A DNA stretch of 64,000 bases from an uncultured Flavobacteriaceae bacterium (GTDB lineage Bacteria > Bacteroidota > Bacteroidia > Flavobacteriales > Flavobacteriaceae). The notes under the pieces are model-generated. The model was not told where the DNA came from. It saw only the letters and a list, made by a program, of their open reading frames with translations, and ran no database searches. The stretch covers positions 248,001-312,000 of the forward strand of contig CANLWG010000001.1 of assembly GCA_947494715.1 (NCBI GenBank), given 5' to 3'. This document shows, in pieces, positions 42,354 to 50,695 of this stretch (positions within the stretch are counted from its first letter, which is position 1; every line of letters starts with the position of its first letter). A program made the translations under genes and the position numbers.

Positions 42354-45026
42354 ATGAGGTGTTGTTTCAGGAAAAACTATATCGTTCTCGCCTGTCTTTT
42401 GGTTTGTTTTGGTTGTAAACAGCAGTCGGAGGAAGTTGTCCAATCCAAATCTATAAATCCGCTGCCTAGGAAGGCGTATTTGGGCTATGTGGATACCCGC
42501 GTAGGGACGGCTCCAAGTATTGCCGATATAACCGTTACCGAAGTTGAGGAGCCACTTGGTTATGTGTCTCCCATTGTGGGGAACCCCTCTGCTTTGACCC
42601 ATTGGACTCCCCAGACCGCAAAATGGACCGATCGTGTAATAACCGTTCCAGTACCGTATTGGTACGATCAAAAAAAGATTCAAGGTTTTCGGGGTACGCG
42701 ATATCCCAATGGCGCCGTGGTTGGCGATTGGGGACCTATGTCCCTAATGCCTCTTACGGGGGAAATTAAAATTGATGCGGAAGAACGTGCTTCAAGGTTT
42801 AGCCATGATACAGAGATTGCCAAACCACACTATTACTCGGTAAAACTGGACGATTACGATATCAAAGCTGAATTTACTGCGGCTTCCAAGACCGGATTTT
42901 TTCAGTTCACTTTTCCAGAATCCAAGTCATCATCAATAGTATTCGATGGAGTGTATGTCCCCGGGCATTATAAGGTGATTCCCGAGAAAAATGAAATTGA
43001 AGGTTACACGGTTATCGCAGGTCATTTTAAGAATCATTTTGTGGCCAAGTTTGATAAAAAATTTGAAGCCTTCAACGTGGATATGTTGCCTAATGTGGTA
43101 GATGCCGATTTGGTTCCGGACGGATTTAAAGCGGCCTACTACAACAACGATAAATTGGAAGGAGAGCCGGATGTATTCGTAACCTATTCCAAATTGAATT
43201 ACAATTGGTTGAAAGCCCCTGCCGAAGGTGTTAAGGACGATTTTTTTTCGGCAGTGTATACGGGTACCCTGGTAGCAAGACATTCCGGGGAACATACCTT
43301 TGAGTTAACGACCAAGGATGGTACACGAATGTATATCAATGACGAAATGGTCATTGACCAATGGATGTATAGGGCAACAGGTACCAACATCCATAAGATG
43401 AACCTCATAAAAGGGCAGAAATACAATATACGCATCGAATACTACGACGGTTCCAGCACTACCGAGATGCATCTAAGATGTGCGGAGCCCGTACGACCAG
43501 ACCCCGATCTTGGTCCCAAGATGGCACTTAAAGGAGCTGATGGGAATGCAGTTTATGTAACCTTTGCCACAAAAGATCAAGAAAAAGTAAAGATGAAAGT
43601 GGGTACTTCCCTGATTGATTTGGAACAAGCTCGGGCAAATATGGAAGAAGAATTTCCAGATTTCGATTTTAACGAAGCCGTAGAAAAGAGTTCCGATGTT
43701 TGGGAGAAAGAATTAAATAGGACTCAAGTGGAAGGTTCCGATAATGATAAAGCAATTTTCTATACAGCCTTGACCAAATGTTTCGTAAATCCTCGCAACT
43801 TAAACGAAGGAGGTAGATATTTTAGCCCATTCGATTTTCAGGTTCACGAAGGTGAAATGTACACCGACTTATCTATTTGGGATACTTTCCGCTCCTTGCA
43901 TCCGTTATGGGTAATTTTAAAACCTCAGGAAACTACCGATATCATTAACGGTATGTTGAACACCTATAAACAGGGAGGTTGGCTGCCTAAATGGCCCAAC
44001 CCCTGGTACCGAAGTATTATGATGGGAACTCACGCCGATGCCGTTATTACGGATGCCTATATAAAGGGCATTAGAGGTTTTGATACTGAGTTGGCTTTTG
44101 AGGCCATGTTAAAAAACGCTACTGAAAAAGGAAATCGCGGTTTTTCAGGTCGAGTTGGGATTGAGTATTTCAATGAAATTGGCTATGTACCTACTGATAT
44201 TTTTGGATTTTATGGCGAACCTGTAGCAAGAACCCTGGAGTTTTCTTATGATGATTACTGTATTGCCCAAATGGCAAAAGCTCTGGCTAAAGATGATTAC
44301 TATGATGACTTTATGCAACGCTCAAAGCGATACAATAATGTTCTGGATAGAGAAACAGGCTTGGTTCGCGGGAAGAAACTAAATGGGGAGTGGCTTCCTC
44401 CTTTTGATAAAAGTATTAGTGTTTGGGCACAAGGAACCGATCATGATACGGAAATATACTATAAGAATCATACCTTGTTAGTGCCGCATGATATCCCCGG
44501 ATTGGCCGACTTTATGGGTGGAGAAGAAAAGCTGGTGGACTACCTAGATGAGTTTTTTGAAAAGGATATGTATTACGTAGGAGATGAATTCTCTATGCAT
44601 GCCCCTTATATGTACAATAGCTTGGGCACTCCCTGGAAAACACAAAAAGTAGTACGGGACATGTTGGCCAAATACTTCTTTAATGACGTAGGCGGATTGC
44701 CCGGTAATGATGATTGCGGACAGGTATCCTCTTGGTACGTTTTTGGTGCTATGGGTTTCTACCCGGCAAATCCGGGAGATCCGGTATATCAACTTTGTAG
44801 CCCTGTATTTAGCAAGGTGCAAATTAGTGTTGGAAAAGAAAAGGTTTTTACTATAATCGCTAACAACAACTCCAAAGAGAACACCTACATTCAATCGGCT
44901 ACTTTAAATGGGGAGCCTTATAATTCAAGTCAATTACATCACAATGCAATTATTGACGGGGCTGAATTGGTTTTTGAAATGGGACCTGAACCAAATACAA
45001 ATTGGGGTTTGGACCAAGCCAAATAA
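42354..45026 (+). CDS. GH92-family alpha-mannosidase-like lipoprotein with inserted PA14 domain
   Basis: 890 residues from the ATG at 42354, which follows the previous stop by one base and gives a lipoprotein signal (LACLLVCFGC). The N-terminal GH92 sandwich (YVDTRVGTAPSIADITVTEV) lacks the usual glycine-rich GTGGHGHTFPGA form. A PA14 domain (about 251-380, GFKAAYYNN to EMHLRC) is inserted into or after this domain. The alpha/alpha-barrel contains DLSIWDTFRSLHPLW, the likely general acid E745 in GDEFSMHAPYMYN, and GNDDCGQVSSWYVFGAMGFYP with D787. GH92 enzymes are calcium-dependent exo-alpha-mannosidases acting with inversion. It is anchored at the envelope and probably works with the GH38 enzyme at the head of the operon. 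It is the last gene of the run. Confidence 0.88.
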   Translation: MRCCFRKNYIVLACLLVCFGCKQQSEEVVQSKSINPLPRKAYLGYVDTRVGTAPSIADITVTEVEEPLGYVSPIVGNPSALTHWTPQTAKWTDRVITVPVPYWYDQKKIQGFRGTRYPNGAVVGDWGPMSLMPLTGEIKIDAEERASRFSHDTEIAKPHYYSVKLDDYDIKAEFTAASKTGFFQFTFPESKSSSIVFDGVYVPGHYKVIPEKNEIEGYTVIAGHFKNHFVAKFDKKFEAFNVDMLPNVVDADLVPDGFKAAYYNNDKLEGEPDVFVTYSKLNYNWLKAPAEGVKDDFFSAVYTGTLVARHSGEHTFELTTKDGTRMYINDEMVIDQWMYRATGTNIHKMNLIKGQKYNIRIEYYDGSSTTEMHLRCAEPVRPDPDLGPKMALKGADGNAVYVTFATKDQEKVKMKVGTSLIDLEQARANMEEEFPDFDFNEAVEKSSDVWEKELNRTQVEGSDNDKAIFYTALTKCFVNPRNLNEGGRYFSPFDFQVHEGEMYTDLSIWDTFRSLHPLWVILKPQETTDIINGMLNTYKQGGWLPKWPNPWYRSIMMGTHADAVITDAYIKGIRGFDTELAFEAMLKNATEKGNRGFSGRVGIEYFNEIGYVPTDIFGFYGEPVARTLEFSYDDYCIAQMAKALAKDDYYDDFMQRSKRYNNVLDRETGLVRGKKLNGEWLPPFDKSISVWAQGTDHDTEIYYKNHTLLVPHDIPGLADFMGGEEKLVDYLDEFFEKDMYYVGDEFSMHAPYMYNSLGTPWKTQKVVRDMLAKYFFNDVGGLPGNDDCGQVSSWYVFGAMGFYPANPGDPVYQLCSPVFSKVQISVGKEKVFTIIANNNSKENTYIQSATLNGEPYNSSQLHHNAIIDGAELVFEMGPEPNTNWGLDQAK

Positions 45027-45087
45027 AAATGAGGAGCAATGGACCAGTAATTTGTGAATACGCGTGGAATAGTAGATTTAAGCTTAA

Positions 45088-46155
45088 CTATTTATACTCA
45101 TTAATAAAATCGATTACCTCTTTCGCAAACAAATCAGGTTCTACAAGCATAGGGGAGTGGCCCGAGTTTTCAAAAATGACCAATTCTTTGGAAGTAGCGC
45201 CAAGATCATCAAAAGCATCTTGGGCAAACTTGGGTGGCACCACCATATCATACTTGCCCCAAAGCACCAAAGACGGTATGGTAATTTCATTGAGTCTATC
45301 CGCATATGACAGGTTTTCAAAAATACCTTGATCCCGCACCAGAATAGATTGTGTGTTTCCACTGTTCCACAATACGGTCAAAAGATTATTTTTAAAAATA
45401 GCGTTGACCGCTAATTCACGTTGAATGTCTTTATCAATTTTATTTACGACTTTGTCATCTGCAAGTTTTTGCTCGGCGGTAAAAGCCTCTCGGTTCATCG
45501 AATAAAAATCGTCATCGGTATAGGTGGTGGTATCCAATCCATCGATCTTGTCCTTCACGCCTTCCCAATATGAGGTGTTATTATCTACCGCAATTTGTTC
45601 ATTGGCTACCCTTCTAAAATTATTAGGATATTCAAAGTATAGCCCCTTGGCATCATGGGCACCGTCAACTTCGATCCATCCTTTAAAGGCATCTTGGTTC
45701 TTTAACATAACGGCCGTTCCCAGTGTTCCTCCCCAACTATGGCCCATTAAAAAGAACCGAGAATCATTTCCGTATTTGTGCCGTATAACCTTCACCAACG
45801 CCAGAACATCCTTGACCATAATATCAACACTAATGCCATCTTCGGAATATCTGCCTTGCGACATGCCCGAACCGCGTTGATCAAAATATACGACAGCGCA
45901 GCTTTTTTCGATTTTACTTTTGATAGTTCCTGACCGATATACCAAACCATCTCCACCAGGGCCGCCATGCAAAATGATAAGAAATACTTTTTCCAAAGCG
46001 TTACCATAAATGTGTGCGGGCATATCCGCCCCTTTGTGGCGTACATATAGGGTATCGCTCAAATCACCAATGTCTTCCTTTGCACAAGAGAGAACGAACA
46101 AAAACGAAAGCAAGAACAAAACTGTTTTTACTGGATTATAAATCATCTTTTGCAT
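45088..46155 (-). CDS. Alpha/beta-hydrolase lipoprotein, prolyl iminopeptidase-like
   Basis: 355 residues from the ATG at 46155, which has AAGGAAA upstream; longer in-frame starts would hide the lipoprotein signal (LFLLSFLFVLSC). The alpha/beta-hydrolase fold shows the oxyanion motif HGGPGG, the nucleophile elbow GHSWGG, the acid in LVLWGKYDMVVPP and the catalytic His in ENSGHSPMLVEP. Prolyl iminopeptidases and epoxide-hydrolase-like proteins share this layout; the substrate is not identifiable. It should sit in the cell envelope. The start overlaps the end of the upstream barrel-like gene, so the two are co-transcribed. Confidence 0.85.
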   Translation of the reverse strand: MQKMIYNPVKTVLFLLSFLFVLSCAKEDIGDLSDTLYVRHKGADMPAHIYGNALEKVFLIILHGGPGGDGLVYRSGTIKSKIEKSCAVVYFDQRGSGMSQGRYSEDGISVDIMVKDVLALVKVIRHKYGNDSRFFLMGHSWGGTLGTAVMLKNQDAFKGWIEVDGAHDAKGLYFEYPNNFRRVANEQIAVDNNTSYWEGVKDKIDGLDTTTYTDDDFYSMNREAFTAEQKLADDKVVNKIDKDIQRELAVNAIFKNNLLTVLWNSGNTQSILVRDQGIFENLSYADRLNEITIPSLVLWGKYDMVVPPKFAQDAFDDLGATSKELVIFENSGHSPMLVEPDLFAKEVIDFINEYK

Positions 46156-46786
46156 ATTTCCTTTTCTTTTTGAAGTTAAAACGATAGCCATATTCAATGG
46201 CGAAAGAGGGCAAAGAATTGGCATTGTAAGGGGTGCGGAGCATGTAGGTAATGTTGAGGTATCTACCCGTCAATTTTTTGCCTTTGCGTAATTTTCCCAA
46301 ACCAAAAGAAATGGATGGGGCATAATAATTCCTGCCGGGAAGGAAAACTTTATCCACGTTGTCTCCGGACACTTCATAGGTTTCCGGCAAGAACGCACGA
46401 TAAAACCCCAAGGGATTAAATTGAATGTTGATCTGTTTGCCCTTGGTATTTGTTCTACGCCAGAGAATTCCGTAATTCGTAAAAACACCAAGTTCTGTTC
46501 TGGGATCCCAACTGACACCAAAGGTTCCGTTAAGCAGCCATTGTTTCGTAATGATTTTTGTCCTGCGCTTTTTTTCTTTGGTTCGTACCTTTTCTTTCCA
46601 AAGGTACTCGGCTCCGAAGGTTAAACCCGGGTTCCAATAAAAATTACCATAATAACCGGCTCTGAACTCTGTTTTATCCATGAAGTTAGAAGAGGGATTT
46701 TCTACTTGATTATCAAAATCGGTTAGATTTTGAGCAAGAAGGCCACCATACCAGAGATACAGGCACACAAAGATGTTTTTTTTCAT
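46136..46786 (-). CDS. Secreted beta-rich protein of unknown function, possibly a small outer membrane barrel
   Basis: 216 residues. A signal peptide (NIFVCLYLWYGGLLAQ) is followed by alternating amphipathic strands with aromatic ends (FRAGYYGNFYWNPGLTFGAEYLW, WLLNGTFGVSWDPRTELGVFTNYGILW, YAPSISFGLGKLR, FAIEYGYRFNFKKK), the pattern of an 8-10-stranded outer membrane barrel. It has no recognised domain. The C-terminus ends with a basic tail rather than a terminal Phe strand. It overlaps the start of the alpha/beta-hydrolase gene by about 20 bases, which indicates translational coupling. Confidence 0.65.
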   Translation of the reverse strand: MKKNIFVCLYLWYGGLLAQNLTDFDNQVENPSSNFMDKTEFRAGYYGNFYWNPGLTFGAEYLWKEKVRTKEKKRRTKIITKQWLLNGTFGVSWDPRTELGVFTNYGILWRRTNTKGKQINIQFNPLGFYRAFLPETYEVSGDNVDKVFLPGRNYYAPSISFGLGKLRKGKKLTGRYLNITYMLRTPYNANSLPSFAIEYGYRFNFKKKRKYAKDDL

Positions 46787-46898
46787 TTCTTGATTTGATG
46801 ATTGTAAGCTTTAAATCGTATGATCCATTAAATAATATTTTAAACAATGACCAACATTGAGGTAGAAATCTCTACTCCAATGTTTAACGTATTGCCTC

Positions 46899-48413
46899 TT
46901 ACGGGCAAGAAGCTTCGGGGTCTTTAATTAAAATAAGATTGGCATCGTCCAAGTCACAAATTTCTTGTGGAATAACCGTTATTTGGTTTTCTTCTATATT
47001 CAATTCAATCAAACCAGTGAGCATGCCCAATTCTGAGGGCAGCGCTGTAAGCTGGTTTTTTTGAAGTTTTAATGATTTAAGACTACTGAGGTTACCTATT
47101 TCTAAAGGGATGGCGGTCAATCGATTTTCATCTATACGCAAATCGACCAATTTGGTCAAATTACCGATTTCGACAGGAACACTGGAAAGATTGCAATATC
47201 CCAAACTCAGATTTAAGAGCTCTGTTAGGTTACCGATTTCAATGGGTATAGATTCCAAATTACGGCTGCCATAAAGGGATAGACTTTTAAGCTTGGTAAG
47301 TGTACCGATTTCCTTTGGTAGTGTGTTCAAATCATTGAACGTTAGATTTAATTCTATAAGTTGCTTTAAATTTCCAATTGTAGCGGGCAATTGCTGTATG
47401 TCATTATTATGAAATCTTAAATATTCCATTGCGGATAGATTTCCTATTTCCACAGGTAATACTATTAAGGAATTATGTGTTAAATCTAAAAACTGCAATT
47501 TTTTTAATTGACCTATTTCGGGAGGTAATGAACTTGTATTGTTACGGATCAATTCCAATGCATAAAGCTCGGAAAGGTTTCCTATTAACGGGGTAATAAT
47601 CGATAGGCCTTGATCTCTAATTTCTATTTTGGTCACTCTTCCGTTCTCCACGGTAATCCCTTCCCATTCACTGATATCCTTTGAAAAATCCCAATTTATC
47701 GTATTATTTGGATTTGCATTGTACCAAGCTATGAGCACATCCCGATCCATAATGGCAGCATTCGTTAGGGTAACGGTATAGTTTTCCGTGCTTTCATTGG
47801 CTGCCGTTACCGTATACAATACTGGACTGGTAAAATCAGTCTCGGTTTTGGAATTGGGCACTACCGTTGCACCTTCTGAAAAGACTAGTGTTGGCTTTAA
47901 AGTGTTCAATGGCGTACCGTAAGGCAACTCGGCATTTATGGTTTTGGTATCTTCGTTGATAGTGGCCTCTATATCTTCGAGAAGGGCATCATTATCCGAA
48001 GCCAAGAATACAAATGATTCAATTTGCTTATCATCGGATTTCGTAACGGTAATCACAACCGTATACTGTGCCGTTGTTTCGTCTTCAGCGGTCACTGTGT
48101 ATATCACCGGTTGGGAAAAATCCGTAGTTATCTCATTTTCTGGATCTATCGTAGCATTTTCGGATATGGCTACAGTTGCCTTAAGTGAGGTAACAGCTGT
48201 ACCTTCAGGTAATTCTGCTGTTATCATTTTTTTGTCCTGGTCTATTTCAGCATGGACATCAACCGATAGTTCATCATTGTCCGTGGCCAAAAACGAAAAA
48301 GCCGTAATTTCCTTTTCACTGCTTTTTTTGGGTTCATTGTCATCATCATTGGTACAGGATGGTAGTGTAAGGCTTAGTACGGATAAAAATGTAAGTAGGC
48401 TTAGTTTTTTCAT
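46899..48413 (-). CDS. Lipoprotein with two DUF5018/Ig-like domains and a leucine-rich repeat domain
   Basis: 504 residues. Lipobox TLPSC (about Cys20) followed by an acidic linker. Two related ~85-residue domains (about 35-110 and 118-205; core ITAELPEGTAVTSLKATV / INAELPYGTPLNTLKPTL and YTVTAEDETTAQYTVVIT) match the DUF5018-type beta-sandwich found in Bacteroidota surface proteins. A short linker leads to about nine leucine-rich repeats (residues ~270-480, consensus LPxEIGNLTxLxxLxLxxN), ending with a capping CDLDDANLILIKDPEASCP. It is predicted to be exposed at the cell surface for protein or glycan binding. No catalytic residues are seen. Confidence 0.85.
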   Translation of the reverse strand: MKKLSLLTFLSVLSLTLPSCTNDDDNEPKKSSEKEITAFSFLATDNDELSVDVHAEIDQDKKMITAELPEGTAVTSLKATVAISENATIDPENEITTDFSQPVIYTVTAEDETTAQYTVVITVTKSDDKQIESFVFLASDNDALLEDIEATINEDTKTINAELPYGTPLNTLKPTLVFSEGATVVPNSKTETDFTSPVLYTVTAANESTENYTVTLTNAAIMDRDVLIAWYNANPNNTINWDFSKDISEWEGITVENGRVTKIEIRDQGLSIITPLIGNLSELYALELIRNNTSSLPPEIGQLKKLQFLDLTHNSLIVLPVEIGNLSAMEYLRFHNNDIQQLPATIGNLKQLIELNLTFNDLNTLPKEIGTLTKLKSLSLYGSRNLESIPIEIGNLTELLNLSLGYCNLSSVPVEIGNLTKLVDLRIDENRLTAIPLEIGNLSSLKSLKLQKNQLTALPSELGMLTGLIELNIEENQITVIPQEICDLDDANLILIKDPEASCP

Positions 48414-48695
48414 AGCATTTAATTTTCACTTGTATATTCAGTAAGATTTGACCACAAAAATAAATGCGGAAACCATTTTAGTATTTGTCAAAAAATCAAT
48501 ATTTTTTGGAAGATGCTTTTCTAAAAAGAAGTTTTTAATGATCAAACGGGGATGAAGACGGATTGACTTTGGAAATGGACAATGAATAATCTCCGAACAT
48601 TACTTCAGAAATTGCAGCTTACGAGAAATGACGATTAGACCTAACCTCTGGACTTTTTTAACCTTATACATTTTTCATCGAATGATAGAATGCCT

Positions 48696-49616
48696 TCAAT
48701 TTTGTACTTGGAAAGACGAAGGAGGTCGGCCATAGGCCTTTTTAAAAACTTTGCTAAATACTGAGGAATCGCTGAACCCAAGTAAATCGGATACCTCACT
48801 TACCGAAAAATGTCCATTTTGAAGATACTCCTTTGCTTGGGATACTTTTAATCTATTGATGTATTGATGGGGTGTTTTGCCAAATGCATTTTTAAACGAA
48901 TCGTACAAGTGAAATTTAGACAAAGAAGAAACAAAGGACAATTGTTCAATAGATATTTGTGTACCTATATTATCATGAATAAATTCATAGGCAATAAGCA
49001 GTCTTTTTAATGTTTCATCCTTTGTAGAGCGTTTTTTGGCATCTATTTTACTTGAAATTTTGTTTCCCAAAAGCTGCTCATGGTATACCGATCGCAATAC
49101 TTCAATAGTCAATTCTTCCGGACAGAAGAACTCATAATCATAGGTATTGCTCTGTGCATAAATTTGCTGAAGTAATCGTCCGGATGAATAACAATCCGCA
49201 TGTAAAGTGTTTTCCAAAAAACGGAACACTTCCTGTGAAGTGTTAAAAGGGGCATCTAGCAATTGTTGATCCTGTGCTTTTAAATAATAGGCATGCTGAG
49301 CATTAAAATTATCGGATATACCAAAACTCAAAACGTCTATGTACCGGTTCTTTTCATTTAAATATTCCCATCCCTCATTGGGGTTTAAAACAAGGAATTT
49401 ATTATCTCTGGCTTTCAGTATTTTATCTTTTCTATGTAGCTCTCCGGCCCCCTTATGGAAAAATACAACGGTCATACAGTTTTCAAAAAATTCATAATGT
49501 TCGAAGCGAGCCTCGTATCGCATTAAAAAATTTTCTTGTTTTGCATAGTGGGGAGGTAGTTCAAACGTCCTCTTTTGAAAGTGGTTATAATATTTGTCTT
49601 TGTATTTGAGGGGCAT
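48696..49616 (-). CDS. AraC-family transcriptional regulator
   Basis: 306 residues. The N-terminal ~200 residues form a cupin-like sensor region (FFHKGAGELHRKDKILKARDN, FLVLNPNEGWEY). The C-terminal AraC/XylS domain (about 205-306) has two helix-turn-helices: TQISIEQLSFVSSLSKFHLYDSFKNAFG and FSVSEVSDLLGFSDSSVFSKVFKKAYGRPPSSF. Its target cannot be told; the neighbours on the same strand are the LRR lipoprotein gene (282 bases downstream), and the opposite-strand neighbour is a small lipoprotein. Confidence 0.9.
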   Translation of the reverse strand: MPLKYKDKYYNHFQKRTFELPPHYAKQENFLMRYEARFEHYEFFENCMTVVFFHKGAGELHRKDKILKARDNKFLVLNPNEGWEYLNEKNRYIDVLSFGISDNFNAQHAYYLKAQDQQLLDAPFNTSQEVFRFLENTLHADCYSSGRLLQQIYAQSNTYDYEFFCPEELTIEVLRSVYHEQLLGNKISSKIDAKKRSTKDETLKRLLIAYEFIHDNIGTQISIEQLSFVSSLSKFHLYDSFKNAFGKTPHQYINRLKVSQAKEYLQNGHFSVSEVSDLLGFSDSSVFSKVFKKAYGRPPSSFQVQN

Positions 49617-50000
49617 AGATTTATGGCTTCACTGAAATTGTTAACTGGTATACTAAGGGGATTAGTATGTATTGTAAATAGAAGTTACATTTTTTAACAT
49701 CACTTTGGGTTCAAAACAAATAGGCTATCTAGGCACTACTCAGAGTTAAAAAATATGGTTTAGAAAATATCTTATGGAAGTACAGGCAAAGGAAAGGTTG
49801 CGCGAAAATTTTGATTTTAATATTCTGTTTTAAGATAAAAGCATATTAAAACTTCAAACTTAAATTATTGTAAAATCGTAATTGTACATTACATTGTTAA
49901 GTGTGGATAAAACACTTTTTTACTACCTATGCGAAGTTTAAGGAGCTATCTAACCGATAGGGTAGGGGTTCTGCGTATAAACGAACAACAACCTATAAAA
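49617..50000. other. Gap between divergent genes
   Basis: About 380 AT-rich bases between the AraC gene and a small lipoprotein gene. It must hold both promoters, but no TAnnTTTG element with a matching -33 box or clear operator was identified. Confidence 0.35.
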
Positions 50001-50672
50001 ATGAAAAACAAACAGTACATATTTATTCTAATCCTGTTGGCGGGTATATTTTTTAATCTTACTGGTTGTGCCCATAAAAAACAGAATCCAGAATCACCTT
50101 CTGTATCTTACGACTCAATTTTATCACCCAAATTACTGAATAGTGAACGGATTAAAATGAAGTATGGAAGTTATGCCATTAAAATCCTTAGCGATAACTC
50201 CAAAACGAGAATATCCGATCTCTATAGTTCACAGGACGACAAAAAGATAACACGAACCTTCGCTCTTGTAAATTATTCGGAGGTAATTGATGCAACTTTT
50301 TTAAATGAGCATGAGGAAATTGTGAAGGGAGGGTCCATAGGACGTGTTTTTAAAAACAACGGCTGGCAGATTAAAAAGAAAAGTATTTTTTTCGGTGAAA
50401 TTTCACCTTCGGAAGACCTTTCTTCGGTATATGCTCTTATGGGTAATATTGCCCATTCAGAATTAGCAATTTATATGTATGGATTTCACATCGAAAAAAA
50501 CAAAAAGGAGTTTCAATATGCTACGATTGTAGAGATTTATCATCCGGATTACCTTACGATACATGACTTAAAATCCATAAACAAGGATTCGTATAAGTAT
50601 TTGGAAAAAAGCCCATTTATTGACCAAACGATAAAAGAGATTGCACGGATTACAAGGGAACTAAAACCTTAA
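50001..50672 (+). CDS. Lipoprotein of unknown function
   Basis: 223 residues from the ATG at 50001; an upstream in-frame ATG at 49929 would bury the signal. Signal and lipobox: YIFILILLAGIFFNLTGC. The mature part has no recognised domain. It contains many basic residues and strand-like segments (SYAIKILSDNSKTRISDLY, GWQIKKKSIFFGEISPS, FQYATIVEIYHPDYLTIHDL). It faces the end of the molybdenum-enzyme cluster and is not obviously linked to it. Confidence 0.7.
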   Translation: MKNKQYIFILILLAGIFFNLTGCAHKKQNPESPSVSYDSILSPKLLNSERIKMKYGSYAIKILSDNSKTRISDLYSSQDDKKITRTFALVNYSEVIDATFLNEHEEIVKGGSIGRVFKNNGWQIKKKSIFFGEISPSEDLSSVYALMGNIAHSELAIYMYGFHIEKNKKEFQYATIVEIYHPDYLTIHDLKSINKDSYKYLEKSPFIDQTIKEIARITRELKP

Positions 50673-50695
50673 GAATTTCTGTTCCAAAAATTAGC

